Source of the DNA: CAG-390 sp964579135
GTDB lineage: Bacteria > Bacillota > Clostridia > Oscillospirales > CAG-272
Assembly: GCA_964579135.1 (NCBI GenBank)
Contig: CAZOFD010000009.1
Coordinates: forward strand, 1-58,319
DNA: 58,319 nucleotides
Direction of reading: 5' to 3'
The notes under the pieces were generated by a model. That model was given only the letters and a program-made list of their open reading frames with translations, had not been told where the DNA came from and searched no databases. Positions 6,951 through 16,127 of this stretch are shown here, piece after piece (position 1 is the stretch's first letter; every line of letters begins with the position of its first letter). The position numbers and the translations under genes were made by a program.

Positions 6951-8390
6951 ATGAAAAAGATCGCATCCGTTGTTTTGACGTTGCTTTTGCTTATGAGTTT
7001 GGCAACCACCGCTTTCGCCGCGGGGAATACTGCCGTTATCTCCGTGGCAAGCGGCGACGACCGCACTTATGCCGTGTATCAGATATTTGTCGGCGACCTT
7101 GCGGGCAACACGCTTTCCAACGTCACTTGGGGGCAAAACGGTACCGGTACCGCCGGCACAGCCGTACCCGAGGCAACGCTTGAAAAACTGGTCGGGCTCG
7201 CGAATTCTTTGGATACCGAAAAGCTCGCCGAGATCGAAAAGCTGGTTAACCTCGACGGAGCGGCTTTCGGTACGGTAAGCGCCGCAAAGTCGCTCTCCGT
7301 CCCGACGGGTTATTACCTTATCGTCGACAAGGGAGCCGTTGATGTCGGCGAAGCGTACAGCCTTAACTTGGTTAAGGTCGTCGGCACGACCGTTATCACG
7401 CCCAAAACGGGCGAGGTTACCTCCGAGAAAAAAGTGGACGACAAGAACGATTCCGATACGTCCGAGGACGCAACGGTATGGCAGGATTCCGCCGATTACG
7501 ACATCGGAGACGCGGTCCCCTTTAAGCTCAGCGGCACCGTACCTGCGGACTATGCGAATTACGGAGCGTATTATTACTGCTTCCACGATACCGAGGCGGC
7601 GGGACTGACGTTTAACGCCTCTTCCGTCATCGTTAAGGTAGACGGTACGGTTATAAGCGACGGTTATACCGTCGTGACGGATTGCTCCGACGGGTGCGCT
7701 TTCGAGGTCGTTTTTGCGAACCTTAAAAACGTCGCGGCTGTAAAAGCAGGTTCCGAGATCAGCGTGGAATATAACTCGACGCTAAACGAGAATGCCGTTG
7801 TCGGCTCTGCCGGCAACGAGAACACTATGCACCTTGAGTATTCAAATAACCCCAACAGCGGCGACGGCAAGGGCGTAACGCCCGACGACACCGTTATCGT
7901 GTTTACGTACAAGCTCGTTATCAACAAGGTGGACCGCAACCAAAACGCGCTCAAGGGCGCGGGATTTACCCTCTACAAGAAGAACGCAGCCGGCAATTGG
8001 AACGCTGTCGGCGAAGAGATTTACGGCACCGAGCTTACCACCTTCGCTTGGAACGGCATTGACGACGGCGTATATAAACTGGTCGAGACAAAGACCCCCG
8101 ACGGTTACAATACGATGGCGGACATCGAGTTTACCGTTACCGCGTCTCACGCAGTTAACTGGACAAAAGGCAACGGCAGTGCGCTGACGGAGCTTAAGAG
8201 CGGAAGCTTGGGCGACGGCAAGGTAGATACCGGCGTTATCGAAAAGAACGTCGTGAACAACAAGGGTACCGTGCTTCCCGAGACGGGCTCTACGGGCACG
8301 ATGATATTCGTTATCGTCGGCTCCGTAACGGTCATGGTTGCCGCGATATTTATGATCACTCGCAAGAAGATGTCGGTATATAAGGACTGA
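6951..8390 (+). CDS. major pilin, LPETG sorting signal
   Basis: A 479-residue secreted pilin. A classical signal peptide (MKKIASVVLTLLLLMSLATT, then AFAA) shows the start is 6951 rather than the in-frame ATG at 6930. The body has a VITPK segment near residue 150 that may supply the pilin-motif lysine, a central beta domain, and a C-terminal Cna-B domain (LVINKVDRNQNALKGAGFTL onward) of the kind that forms internal isopeptide bonds. LPETG at 442-446 is followed by a hydrophobic segment and a basic tail. Medium size and a position before the sortase fit the shaft subunit. A hairpin after the gene (8413-8459) may favour its expression over the sortase. Confidence 0.92.
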   Translation: MKKIASVVLTLLLLMSLATTAFAAGNTAVISVASGDDRTYAVYQIFVGDLAGNTLSNVTWGQNGTGTAGTAVPEATLEKLVGLANSLDTEKLAEIEKLVNLDGAAFGTVSAAKSLSVPTGYYLIVDKGAVDVGEAYSLNLVKVVGTTVITPKTGEVTSEKKVDDKNDSDTSEDATVWQDSADYDIGDAVPFKLSGTVPADYANYGAYYYCFHDTEAAGLTFNASSVIVKVDGTVISDGYTVVTDCSDGCAFEVVFANLKNVAAVKAGSEISVEYNSTLNENAVVGSAGNENTMHLEYSNNPNSGDGKGVTPDDTVIVFTYKLVINKVDRNQNALKGAGFTLYKKNAAGNWNAVGEEIYGTELTTFAWNGIDDGVYKLVETKTPDGYNTMADIEFTVTASHAVNWTKGNGSALTELKSGSLGDGKVDTGVIEKNVVNNKGTVLPETGSTGTMIFVIVGSVTVMVAAIFMITRKKMSVYKD

Positions 8391-8412
8391 CGTTCTCTTG
8401 CCCGAAACGTTA

Positions 8413-8459
8413 GCGAAAAAGGCGGCGGACGGCTCCTACGCCGCCACCGCCTTTTTCGC
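8413..8459 (+). terminator. hairpin with terminator features inside the pilus operon
   Basis: GCGAAAAAGGCGG (8413-8425) pairs with CCGCCTTTTTCGC (8447-8459), with an inner GGCGG-type stem in the loop. It resembles an intrinsic terminator, yet the sortase and minor pilin genes follow on the same strand with no clear promoter. Partial termination or mRNA 3'-end protection would give more major pilin than sortase. Confidence 0.6.
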
Positions 8460-8487
8460 CCGAATTTAAAGCAACGGAGAGATGCCT

Positions 8488-9330
8488 ATGAAACGAGACA
8501 AAGCGGGTATACTGTTGGTCTTGACGATGCTTGTGGGCGTCTGTGTGTTGCTTTATCCCGCACTTAGTCAATATTGGAACTCGAAAACGCAGTCGGGCGC
8601 GGTCGACGATTATCGGGATATATCGAGCTCTATGACAAACGAAGACTGCGATGCGCTCTTCGCCGCGGCGGCAGCGTATAACGCCGCGCTGGCGAAGCTT
8701 GACGAGCCTTTGCTGGATTATAGCCTGCTCGATAACTATAACGGCGTTTTGAATATAAGCGGAAGCGGCGTTATGGGATATATAACGATAGAAAAACTAG
8801 GCGTGCAGTTGCCGATCTACCACGGCACGTCGTCCGAAGTGCTGAATATCGCCTGCGGGCATTTGGAGGGCACCTCTTTGCCCGGCGGCGGAGAGGGGAC
8901 GCACTGCGTGCTTTCGGCGCACCGCGGTCTGCCGCACGCAAAATTGTTTACGGAGCTTGACAAGATGGAGCTCGGCGATACTTTTACCGTTACGGTATTG
9001 GATCGCACCTTTACTTATGAGGTCGACAGCATAAACGTGGTGTCGCCGGATAGGGTCGACGACGTTCGGATCATCGACGGCGAGGATCATTGTACGCTTT
9101 TGACCTGTACTCCGTACGGGATAAATTCCCACCGTTTGTTGGTGCGCGGCACAAGGATAGAGAACGCGCTCCCCACGCTGTACGTGCGCTCCGAGGCGTA
9201 CAAGATCGATCCGCTTGTCGCGTCGCCCGCGATCGCAGCCCCTATGCTGCTTGTCCTGCTTGTTATGCTGATGGTAAAATATCGCAAAAAGAACAGCAAA
9301 GCGCTTATCCCCAAGGAGGAAGAACAATGA
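8488..9330 (+). CDS. class C (pilin-polymerising) sortase
   Basis: A 280-residue transpeptidase that cleaves LPxTG between Thr and Gly and joins pilins to one another. It has an N-terminal membrane segment (7-27) and a C-terminal one (about 246-264), the two-anchor arrangement of class C enzymes. The triad is intact: His145 in LSAHRG, Cys207 in TLLTCTPYG and Arg216 in SHRLLVRG. The usual DPW/DPF lid motif is not obvious before the core. CGGAGA lies 8 bp before ATG 8488; the ATG at 8482 is too close to it. The next gene overlaps by four bases. Confidence 0.95.
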   Translation: MKRDKAGILLVLTMLVGVCVLLYPALSQYWNSKTQSGAVDDYRDISSSMTNEDCDALFAAAAAYNAALAKLDEPLLDYSLLDNYNGVLNISGSGVMGYITIEKLGVQLPIYHGTSSEVLNIACGHLEGTSLPGGGEGTHCVLSAHRGLPHAKLFTELDKMELGDTFTVTVLDRTFTYEVDSINVVSPDRVDDVRIIDGEDHCTLLTCTPYGINSHRLLVRGTRIENALPTLYVRSEAYKIDPLVASPAIAAPMLLVLLVMLMVKYRKKNSKALIPKEEEQ

Positions 9331-10274
9331 AAAAGAGAAGAACGGCTTTTATCTGCGCCGCCGTATGTCTCGCTCTGGTCTCGATGCCGTTTGCGCTGCA
9401 CGCCGCCTCGACTGCCGAGGCGCTCGCTCCGATATCGACGTCCGCCGAGTGCTCGCTTGCGGTGTCGTATACTTACGAGGGGGTGGGCTTTGCGGGCGCG
9501 CGTGTGAACTTATATAAGATCGCCGACGTTTCGTCCGATTATATTTATACGCTGACGGAGGATTTTGCGCCGACACGGCTGCAACTGAACGGCGTTGCGA
9601 CCGCGGGAGAGTGGGATACCGTTCGCACGACGCTCGAAACTTACGTTGCCGCAAGCGGCACGGGTGCCTGCGCGAGCATTTGCACGGACGAGGCGGGGCG
9701 AGCGACGTTTCGCGACCTTGCGCCGGGAATGTATCTCGTTTCTTCCGTGCAATGCAGCTCCGACGGCTTTCGCTATTACTTTGCGTCGACGTTGACGGCA
9801 CTGCCGGGGCTTGCGGAGGACGGAACTTGGAATTACGACGTCGACGTTCGCCCCAAAAGCGTTGCCGACGATCCCACGGGCGATGACGTTGAGTATAAGG
9901 TATTAAAACTGTGGAAAGACGGCGAAAAAGCGAGCGCGCGACCGACGTCCGTCGAGGTGGATATACTTCGAAACGGCGAGAGGGTAAAAACGGTGACTCT
10001 TTCGGGCAAAAACAATTGGTCGTATTCGTGGTATGCGGAGGATGACGGCAGCGAGTGGCTGGTCAGCGAAAAAAACGTGCCCGACGGATACGTTATGACG
10101 GTCGAAAAGCGAACTGCGACCTTTACGATAGTTAATTCCGTGCCCGACGCGCCGCCGCCCGCCGTTTCCGAGACCGGGGACAGTGCGAACTTGTGGCTGT
10201 ACGTGTTGCTCATATGTCTTTCGGGCGTTGTGCTCGTTGCCGTGGGACTTGCGGGAAGAAGGCGCGAGGAATGA
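9327..10274 (+). CDS. minor (basal) pilin with variant sorting signal
   Basis: A 315-residue secreted protein with a signal peptide (1-27, cut near ALHAAS) and two pilin-like beta domains. The second (about 185-265) is Cna-B-like (LRNGERVKTVTLSGKNNWSY). The C-terminus has the shape of a sortase signal: hydrophobic segment, then GRRREE. The pentapeptide, however, reads VSETG (280-284) instead of LPxTG. It overlaps both neighbours by four bases, so it is co-translated with the sortases. Position and size suggest the base or a branch subunit; attachment may use the housekeeping sortase or none. Confidence 0.85.
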   Translation: MKKRRTAFICAAVCLALVSMPFALHAASTAEALAPISTSAECSLAVSYTYEGVGFAGARVNLYKIADVSSDYIYTLTEDFAPTRLQLNGVATAGEWDTVRTTLETYVAASGTGACASICTDEAGRATFRDLAPGMYLVSSVQCSSDGFRYYFASTLTALPGLAEDGTWNYDVDVRPKSVADDPTGDDVEYKVLKLWKDGEKASARPTSVEVDILRNGERVKTVTLSGKNNWSYSWYAEDDGSEWLVSEKNVPDGYVMTVEKRTATFTIVNSVPDAPPPAVSETGDSANLWLYVLLICLSGVVLVAVGLAGRRREE

Positions 10275-10855
10275 AAAAGCGGCGAGGTGGGCGAAAGCTC
10301 GTTTTGGCGACGGGCTGCGCGCTCGTTGTCTGTTCGCTCGTTTTGCTTGCGTGGCGGCAAATTTCCGTCTGTTATGCCGCGAAAAAGTCCGACGGATACG
10401 TCGAAATCTTAAACGAGATTTTGCCCGAGTCGCGTTTTGCGGTCTTGGAGCAAAAAAGCGACAATGCAATGCCCGTGTTATCCGTGAACGGTACGGATAT
10501 CGTCGGTCTTGTCGAGTTCCCCGAACGAGGGCGCACGCTCCCGGTTCGCGCGGAGTGGAGCTCGCGCCTTTTCTTGCCGAGCCGCTATACTGGCAGCGTA
10601 TACGACGGCTCGCTCGTTGTCGGGGCAACGACGCAAAAGGGGCAGATGGACTTTTATTGCGAGATAGAGGTCGGCGACGTCGTTTGGTTTACGGATATGA
10701 CGGGAGATAGGTATGCTTACGAGGTCGCGGATATTTTGTATCGCAAACACGCGGACAACGAGACCCTTACCGCCGACGGCGCGGAGTTCGTGCTGTTTGC
10801 CAAAAACGTATATGCTTTCGAATATATCGTCATCCGTTGCACGTCGCTCACTTGA
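10271..10855 (+). CDS. sortase-like protein lacking the catalytic triad
   Basis: A 194-residue protein with an N-terminal membrane segment (10-28) and a sortase-shaped C-terminal domain (about 75-192). The fold signature is recognisable: DIVGLVEFPERGRTLPV, then ...RYTGSVYDGSLVV..., then GDVVWFTDMTGDRYAYEV, then VLFAK...YIVIRC. Compared by memory with clostridial sortases of this type (AGHNY; TLFTC; SRVTVRC), the catalytic His is replaced by Thr120, Cys by Lys178 and Arg by Tyr185. It should therefore be inactive as a transpeptidase. A structural, chaperone or regulatory role is possible. It is the last gene of the locus. Confidence 0.75.
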   Translation: MKKRRGGRKLVLATGCALVVCSLVLLAWRQISVCYAAKKSDGYVEILNEILPESRFAVLEQKSDNAMPVLSVNGTDIVGLVEFPERGRTLPVRAEWSSRLFLPSRYTGSVYDGSLVVGATTQKGQMDFYCEIEVGDVVWFTDMTGDRYAYEVADILYRKHADNETLTADGAEFVLFAKNVYAFEYIVIRCTSLT

Positions 10856-10872
10856 GCGGCGCGGCGATGGCG

Positions 10873-10910
10873 CGAAAAAGCTCCGCGGGCTGTGCCGCGG
10901 AGCTTTTTCG
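10873..10910. terminator. intrinsic terminator of the pilus locus
   Basis: CGAAAAAGCTCCGCGG pairs perfectly with CCGCGGAGCTTTTTCG around a 6-nt loop. The T-run lies in the right arm. It ends the pilus locus 17 bp after the last stop codon. Confidence 0.9.
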
Positions 10911-10982
10911 TGTCGGCGAGTGTGCGGCGCGAGTGGCAAGACGAAAATACGCCGAAACGAAGACGTATAGGCGACGTTGTGA

Positions 10983-11011
10983 TTGACAAAAAAAAACGAA
11001 TGTGATATAAT
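10983..11011 (+). promoter_or_regulatory. housekeeping promoter
   Basis: TTGACA (10983-10988), 17-bp spacer, TATAAT (11006-11011): perfect consensus. It drives the PDZ/radical SAM gene and probably the lipoprotein, der and obg genes behind it. Confidence 0.92.
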
Positions 11012-11055
11012 CGTATCGTGTAATACAATAGGCTAACTGTACAAAGGAATGGAAA

Positions 11056-12384
11056 ATGGTAAAGATAGTCGGCGTTAGCGACGGGTCGCCGGCGCAAAAA
11101 CGCGGAGTTGTCGCGGGCGACGTTTTGACGCATATCAACGGATACGAGATAAACGACGTCCTCGATTACAGGTTTCGTCTGACGGAGAGCAAGGTAAAAC
11201 TGCACGTTTTGCGAAACGGAAAAAAGAAGAGATTCGTTATCAAAAAAGCAGAAGACGATACGGATATAGGTCTTGAGTTCGAGACGCCGCTTATGGACGG
11301 TAAGCACTCGTGCCGTAATAAATGCATTTTTTGCTTCATAGATCAAAATCCCGAGGGGATGCGCGAGTCTTGCTATTTTAAGGACGACGATTCGCGACTT
11401 TCGTTTTTGCACGGGAACTATATAACGTTGACAAATCTCTCGCGCAGGGACGTGGAGCGTATTATAGAGATGCATATTTCTCCCGTCAACGTCTCCGTGC
11501 ATACGACGAATCCCGAGCTGAGATGCAAGATGATGAACAATCGTTTTGCGGGGGAGACGCTTGAATATCTCGATATGTTTGCGAAAGCCGGTATCGCCAT
11601 ATGCGCACAGATCGTGCTTTGCCGCGGTATAAACGACGGGGCGGAGCTCGAGCGCACGATGCACGACCTTATATCGTATCTGCCGGCGCTCGACAGCGTT
11701 TCCGTCGTCCCCGCGGGACTGACGAAGTACCGCGACGGGCTTTTTCCGCTTACGACGTTCACGCGCGAGGAGAGTCGCGCTGTCGTCGGGCAGGTAACGC
11801 AGTTCGGCGACGCTTGCGTCGGCGCATACGGCAGACGTATATTTTACTGTTCGGACGAGTTTTACGTAAATGCCGGTTTGCCGCTGCCCGACGAGGCGTT
11901 TTACGAGGAGTTTTCGCAGCTTGAGGACGGGGTCGGTATGCTTACGCTGTTTGAGAGCGAGGCGGAAGCCGAACTTCAAGCGGCGTCGGACGAAGCAGGC
12001 GGCGAGGTGCCGGAGCGTGAAATCTCCGTCGCTACGGGATACGCGGCGTACGATATGCTCTCGCGCGTGTGCCGTAAGGTCGAGACGGCTTTTCCCTGCG
12101 TCAAGATCAACGTTTACAAGATAAGGAACGATTTCTTCGGCGAGAGCGTTACCGTCGCGGGGCTTTTGACAGCGGGGGATATAGCGGCGCAGCTTTCGGG
12201 CAAGCCTTTGGGCGAAGCCGTATGTTTTTCGCGCAACGCGTTGCGCGCCGAGGGCGACCTGTTTCTCGACAATGCCTCGCCCGAGGAACTTTCGCAAAAG
12301 CTCGGCGTGCCCGCGTTGCCGATAGAAAACGACGGCGGCGTTTTCATCAGAACGGTTCTGAATTTGCCGCAAATTCGGGCATAG
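11056..12384 (+). CDS. PDZ / radical SAM / DUF512 protein
   Basis: A 442-residue protein of a family conserved in Clostridia and cyanobacteria. Residues 1-60 form a PDZ-like domain (GVSDGSPAQKRGVVAGDVLT). Next comes an iron-sulphur motif CxxxCxxC (Cys86, Cys90, Cys93 in SCRNKCIFCFIDQ) of a radical SAM domain, then the DUF512 C-terminal region. It probably binds a 4Fe-4S cluster and S-adenosylmethionine; the reaction is unknown. In many Firmicutes it lies directly before der, as here, which suggests a link to ribosome or RNA maturation. AAAGGA precedes ATG 11056. Confidence 0.88.
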   Translation: MVKIVGVSDGSPAQKRGVVAGDVLTHINGYEINDVLDYRFRLTESKVKLHVLRNGKKKRFVIKKAEDDTDIGLEFETPLMDGKHSCRNKCIFCFIDQNPEGMRESCYFKDDDSRLSFLHGNYITLTNLSRRDVERIIEMHISPVNVSVHTTNPELRCKMMNNRFAGETLEYLDMFAKAGIAICAQIVLCRGINDGAELERTMHDLISYLPALDSVSVVPAGLTKYRDGLFPLTTFTREESRAVVGQVTQFGDACVGAYGRRIFYCSDEFYVNAGLPLPDEAFYEEFSQLEDGVGMLTLFESEAEAELQAASDEAGGEVPEREISVATGYAAYDMLSRVCRKVETAFPCVKINVYKIRNDFFGESVTVAGLLTAGDIAAQLSGKPLGEAVCFSRNALRAEGDLFLDNASPEELSQKLGVPALPIENDGGVFIRTVLNLPQIRA

Positions 12385-12427
12385 TGATAAGACCGTGCGA
12401 TCGCGGTCGGAAATCGGGGAGGGTAAA

Positions 12428-13333
12428 ATGAAAAAAACGTGGCTTATTCCGCTTGCCGCGGTATTGATACTCGTTTCGTTCACCTCGTGCTCGCTTTACG
12501 GCGGCGGTGAGACGACGCATACGCTGTATGCCGGCACGGGAACTACCGCGCCGCGTGACAACGGCGAGCTGCGCGCGGATAATACGACGGGGGGGCCCGT
12601 AACGCAAGATCCAGAACATAGCTCCGAAAAGACCGACGGCGCCTCGGGCGACGAAACCACGGGCGACAACGTCGTTCCTCCCGACGAGCCGTACGATATG
12701 ATTACCGACAAGAGTGCTATCGCCTCGGGCGCCGGTACGAAAACGTTGCGTTACCCCGTTTTTAAGGGCTTTTCGAACGAAGCCGTGCAAAAAAAGATAA
12801 ACGACTATATACCGACCGCTCTCGAGCGCACTTTCGAGGATCGCGTTCCGAACGTCGACGAGCTTGTCTCAGCCGGCGTGAGCGTGCAATACGAGGTGAC
12901 GGAGGCGCGTGTGACGAATATCGGCGGCAATATTCTTTCTTTGCGATTCAGCGTAAGCGTGAAGTATTCGAACGTGACCGACGAAACGGGATACGTCGAT
13001 TGTATGAATTTTAATTTGAGCACGGGCGCCCAGATCAAAGAAAAAAAGATATATTCGAATTTTACCTCCGTGGCAAAATTGTTTACGGACGGAAAATTCA
13101 AGCAGATAAGCGGCGAGTCCGGGCTTGCCCAAAGTTACGGGCTTGAGAGAATGATGGCAAAATACAAAGAACTTGCGGCATACGGCACGTACCCCGCAAC
13201 GTACTTTGCCGACGGCGAACTCGTTATAGTAGTCAGCCTTGAAGAAAGCGAAAAGTACGGCGATTACGCCGAGTTTTCGATATCTCTCGAAAGCGTGCGC
13301 GAATATTTGGCAACGTACCCCTCGGGTGCGTAA
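12428..13333 (+). CDS. predicted lipoprotein with RsiV/PdaC-like domain
   Basis: A 301-residue exported lipoprotein. The signal peptide ends in a lipobox, LVSFTSC, with lipidated Cys at about residue 21. A Thr/Gly/Asp-rich linker follows (25-95). The C-terminal domain (about 100-298) has the look of DUF3298/DUF4163 domains found in RsiV and PdaC (FSNEAVQKKINDYI; FADGELVIVV). Ligand and function are unknown. GGGAGGG just before ATG fixes the start. It lies between the radical SAM gene and der and is probably co-transcribed with them. Confidence 0.82.
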   Translation: MKKTWLIPLAAVLILVSFTSCSLYGGGETTHTLYAGTGTTAPRDNGELRADNTTGGPVTQDPEHSSEKTDGASGDETTGDNVVPPDEPYDMITDKSAIASGAGTKTLRYPVFKGFSNEAVQKKINDYIPTALERTFEDRVPNVDELVSAGVSVQYEVTEARVTNIGGNILSLRFSVSVKYSNVTDETGYVDCMNFNLSTGAQIKEKKIYSNFTSVAKLFTDGKFKQISGESGLAQSYGLERMMAKYKELAAYGTYPATYFADGELVIVVSLEESEKYGDYAEFSISLESVREYLATYPSGA

Positions 13334-13390
13334 GTCACCGCCGAGACAAAGACAAGTTATTGACTGCGATAGTGAAAGGAAAAGCGAATA

Positions 13391-14719
13391 ATGGCTAAAC
13401 CCATAATAGCGATAGTCGGGCGCCCAAACGTCGGAAAGAGCACTCTTTTCAACAAGCTGATAGGCGAGCGGCGCGCGATAGTAGAGGATACCCCCGGTGT
13501 TACAAGGGACAGAATATACGGAGAGACCGAGTGGTGCGGGCGCAAACTCGCGCTTATAGATACGGGCGGCATCGAGCCCAAAAACGACGACGTTATCCTT
13601 TCGCAAATGCGGATACAGGCGCAGATAGCGATAGACGACGCAGACGTTATAATTTTTATGTGCGACGTGCGCGCGGGGCTTATCCCCGACGACAGAGAGA
13701 TCGCGCAAATGCTCAAAAGGAGCGGCAAGCCGATAATAATCGCTGTAAACAAATGCGACAGCGTCGGCGCGTTGCCTATGGCTTATTACGAGTTCTTCGA
13801 GCTCGGATTCGACCGCGATCCGATAGCGGTCTCGTCGATACACGGTACGGGTACGGGCGATCTGCTCGACGAGATCCTGCGTATGCTCCCCGAGGAGCAC
13901 GGAGACGACGATGACGACTCCGGCATCAAAGTTGCCGTGATAGGCAAGCCGAATGCGGGAAAATCGTCGCTTATCAACCGCATAGTCGGCGAAAAACGGC
14001 TTATAGTTTCCGATATTGCGGGTACGACGCGCGACGCCATCGACACCAAGGTGGAGACCCCCGCGGGAACGTTTACGTTTATCGACACGGCGGGCATAAG
14101 GCGCAGCGCCAAGATCAAAGAGTCTGTCGAGCACTATTCCGTGCTGCGGGCGCACACCGCGGTAGAACGCGCCGACGTGTGCCTTATTATGATAGACGCG
14201 AGCGAGGGGATTACCGAGCAGGACGAAAAGATCGCCGGCATCGCACACGAAGCTGGCAAAGCGGCGATAATCGTCGTTAACAAATGGGACTCCGTGGAAA
14301 AGGATAATTCCACGGTTAACGAATATAGTGCGAAGATAAGAACGGCGCTTGCCTATATGCCGTATGCGCCTATAATATACGTGTCCGCGCTGACGGGGCA
14401 AAGGGTCACGACGCTGTTCGAACATATCGAATACGTTTACGGTCAGTCCGTTATGCGAATTTCGACGGGAATGCTCAACGACGTGCTGCGCGACGCGGTC
14501 ACGCGCGTTCAACCGCCGACGGACAAGGGCAAAAGACTCAAGATATACTATATGACCCAAGCGTCGGTTGCTCCGCCGACTTTCGTTATCTTTTGTAACG
14601 ACGCGGAACTTTTTCATTTCTCGTACAGGCGCTATATCGAGAACTGTTTGCGCGATACGTTCGGTTTTAAGGGCACGCCGATAAAGATAGTCGTTCGCGA
14701 GCGCGGGGAAAAAGAATAA
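13391..14719 (+). CDS. der: ribosome biogenesis GTPase Der (EngA)
   Basis: A 442-residue cytoplasmic GTPase needed for 50S subunit assembly, with two tandem G domains and a KH-like C-terminus. The first G1 loop is GRPNVGKST (10-18) and the second GKPNAGKSS near 184. G4 motifs NKCD and NKWD are both present, and the linker is acidic (GDDDDDSG). Length matches the family. AAAGGA precedes ATG by 10 bp. It is followed by obg, another ribosome-assembly GTPase. Confidence 0.97.
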   Translation: MAKPIIAIVGRPNVGKSTLFNKLIGERRAIVEDTPGVTRDRIYGETEWCGRKLALIDTGGIEPKNDDVILSQMRIQAQIAIDDADVIIFMCDVRAGLIPDDREIAQMLKRSGKPIIIAVNKCDSVGALPMAYYEFFELGFDRDPIAVSSIHGTGTGDLLDEILRMLPEEHGDDDDDSGIKVAVIGKPNAGKSSLINRIVGEKRLIVSDIAGTTRDAIDTKVETPAGTFTFIDTAGIRRSAKIKESVEHYSVLRAHTAVERADVCLIMIDASEGITEQDEKIAGIAHEAGKAAIIVVNKWDSVEKDNSTVNEYSAKIRTALAYMPYAPIIYVSALTGQRVTTLFEHIEYVYGQSVMRISTGMLNDVLRDAVTRVQPPTDKGKRLKIYYMTQASVAPPTFVIFCNDAELFHFSYRRYIENCLRDTFGFKGTPIKIVVRERGEKE

Positions 14720-14775
14720 GTCCGAAATCCTTAAGAATAAAAAGCAAATATTAAATCATCTGAACGGAAAACGAA

Positions 14776-16056
14776 ATGTTTATAGACAGCATAAAAATAT
14801 ACGTTAAAGCCGGCAACGGCGGCAACGGTGCGGTGGCTTTTCACCGAGAAAAATACGTGTCGCACGGCGGACCCGACGGCGGAGACGGCGGACACGGTGG
14901 TAACGTGGTCTTTCGCGTCGATCCCGGCAGCAACACCTTGCTTGCCTTTCGCTATAAGCGCAAATTCGCGGCGACGCCCGGAGAAAACGGAGCGGGGAAA
15001 AAATTTCACGGCGCACGCGGAGAGGATTGCGTCATTCTCGTCCCGCCGGGGACTTTGATACGCGACGTGGAAACGGGCAAGATAATACACGATATGTCGA
15101 GCGACGGCGGCGCGGATTTTATTGCGTGCCGCGGCGGACGCGGCGGTTGGGGCAATCGCCACTTTGCCACGCCGACAAGGCAGGTGCCGATGTTTGCGAA
15201 AAGCGGTACCCGCGGCGAGGAAAAGGAGCTTTTGCTTGAACTCAAAATGCTTGCCGACGTCGGGCTTATCGGTTTCCCGAGCGTAGGAAAATCGTCGATC
15301 CTCTCGCGCATAAGCGCGGCAAAACCGAAGATTGCCGACTATCATTTTACCACTCTGTCGCCGAATCTCGGCGTGGTGGGCGCGTCGGACGGGCACGGAT
15401 TTGTCGCCGCAGACATCCCCGGGCTTATAGAGGGGGCGTCGGACGGCGCCGGATTGGGACACGCGTTTTTGCGCCACGTAGACCGTTGCCGCTTGCTTTT
15501 GCACGTCGTCGATATCGCCGCCGTCGAAGGGCGCGACCCCGTCGAGGACGTTAAGATAATAGACCGAGAGCTTGAAAGATACAGCCCGGAGCTTGCTTCG
15601 CGTCCGCAACTGCTCGTCGCGAACAAGACCGACGCGCTTGATCGCGAGGCGACGGACGTCGAGGCTTTCGAGGCGTATGCCGCGGAAACCGGACGCGGCG
15701 TCGCATACGTGTCAGCGGCAACGGGCGAGGGGCTCGGCGAGCTTGTCGCTCGCGTTGCGCGCCTGCTTGAGGATCTGCCGCCGCTTAAAATATACGAAGC
15801 CGAATACAGCGACGAGGACGCATACGTCGGCGGAGGCAAGGAAACGCGCGTGCGACGGGAAAACGATACGTTTTACGTCGAGGGCGAATGGCTGTTTAAT
15901 CTTTGCGGTCAGATCAACTTTTCGGATTACGAATCGCTCAATTTTTTCCAAAAGGTGCTTCAAAGGAGCGGCGTGTTCGAAGAACTCGAAAAGCACGGTT
16001 GTACCGACGGTTGCACGGTCTCGATATACGATTTCGAGTTCGATTACGTTAAATAA
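14776..16056 (+). CDS. obg: GTPase Obg/CgtA
   Basis: A 426-residue GTPase involved in 50S maturation and stress or sporulation signalling. The N-terminal glycine-rich Obg fold (KAGNGGNGAVAFHREKYV; GPDGGDGGHGG) spans about 1-157. The G domain follows, with GFPSVGKSS, DIPGLIEGA and NKTD. The C-terminal OCT domain (about 345-426) is present, as in Bacillus and Clostridium Obg. The ribosome site is weak (CGGAA, 6 bp before ATG). The gene lies 56 bp after der. Confidence 0.97.
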   Translation: MFIDSIKIYVKAGNGGNGAVAFHREKYVSHGGPDGGDGGHGGNVVFRVDPGSNTLLAFRYKRKFAATPGENGAGKKFHGARGEDCVILVPPGTLIRDVETGKIIHDMSSDGGADFIACRGGRGGWGNRHFATPTRQVPMFAKSGTRGEEKELLLELKMLADVGLIGFPSVGKSSILSRISAAKPKIADYHFTTLSPNLGVVGASDGHGFVAADIPGLIEGASDGAGLGHAFLRHVDRCRLLLHVVDIAAVEGRDPVEDVKIIDRELERYSPELASRPQLLVANKTDALDREATDVEAFEAYAAETGRGVAYVSAATGEGLGELVARVARLLEDLPPLKIYEAEYSDEDAYVGGGKETRVRRENDTFYVEGEWLFNLCGQINFSDYESLNFFQKVLQRSGVFEELEKHGCTDGCTVSIYDFEFDYVK

Positions 16057-16127
16057 GCGCAAAAGATATCGTTTGGGAATCTCAAACGCCTGTCGCGGCA
16101 ATAATAAAATAAAAATCGGAGGAAGAT

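Noticed and set aside
8413..8459. End of the pilus operon after the major pilin
   Set aside because: Although the hairpin looks like a terminator, the sortase and minor pilin needed for assembly follow at once without a new promoter, and a second strong terminator closes the locus at 10873-10910.
10717..12483. 588-codon - strand open frame opposite the radical SAM gene
   Set aside because: The + strand gene has PDZ and CxxxCxxC motifs and a perfect promoter. The antisense frame has low-complexity, Arg-rich composition.
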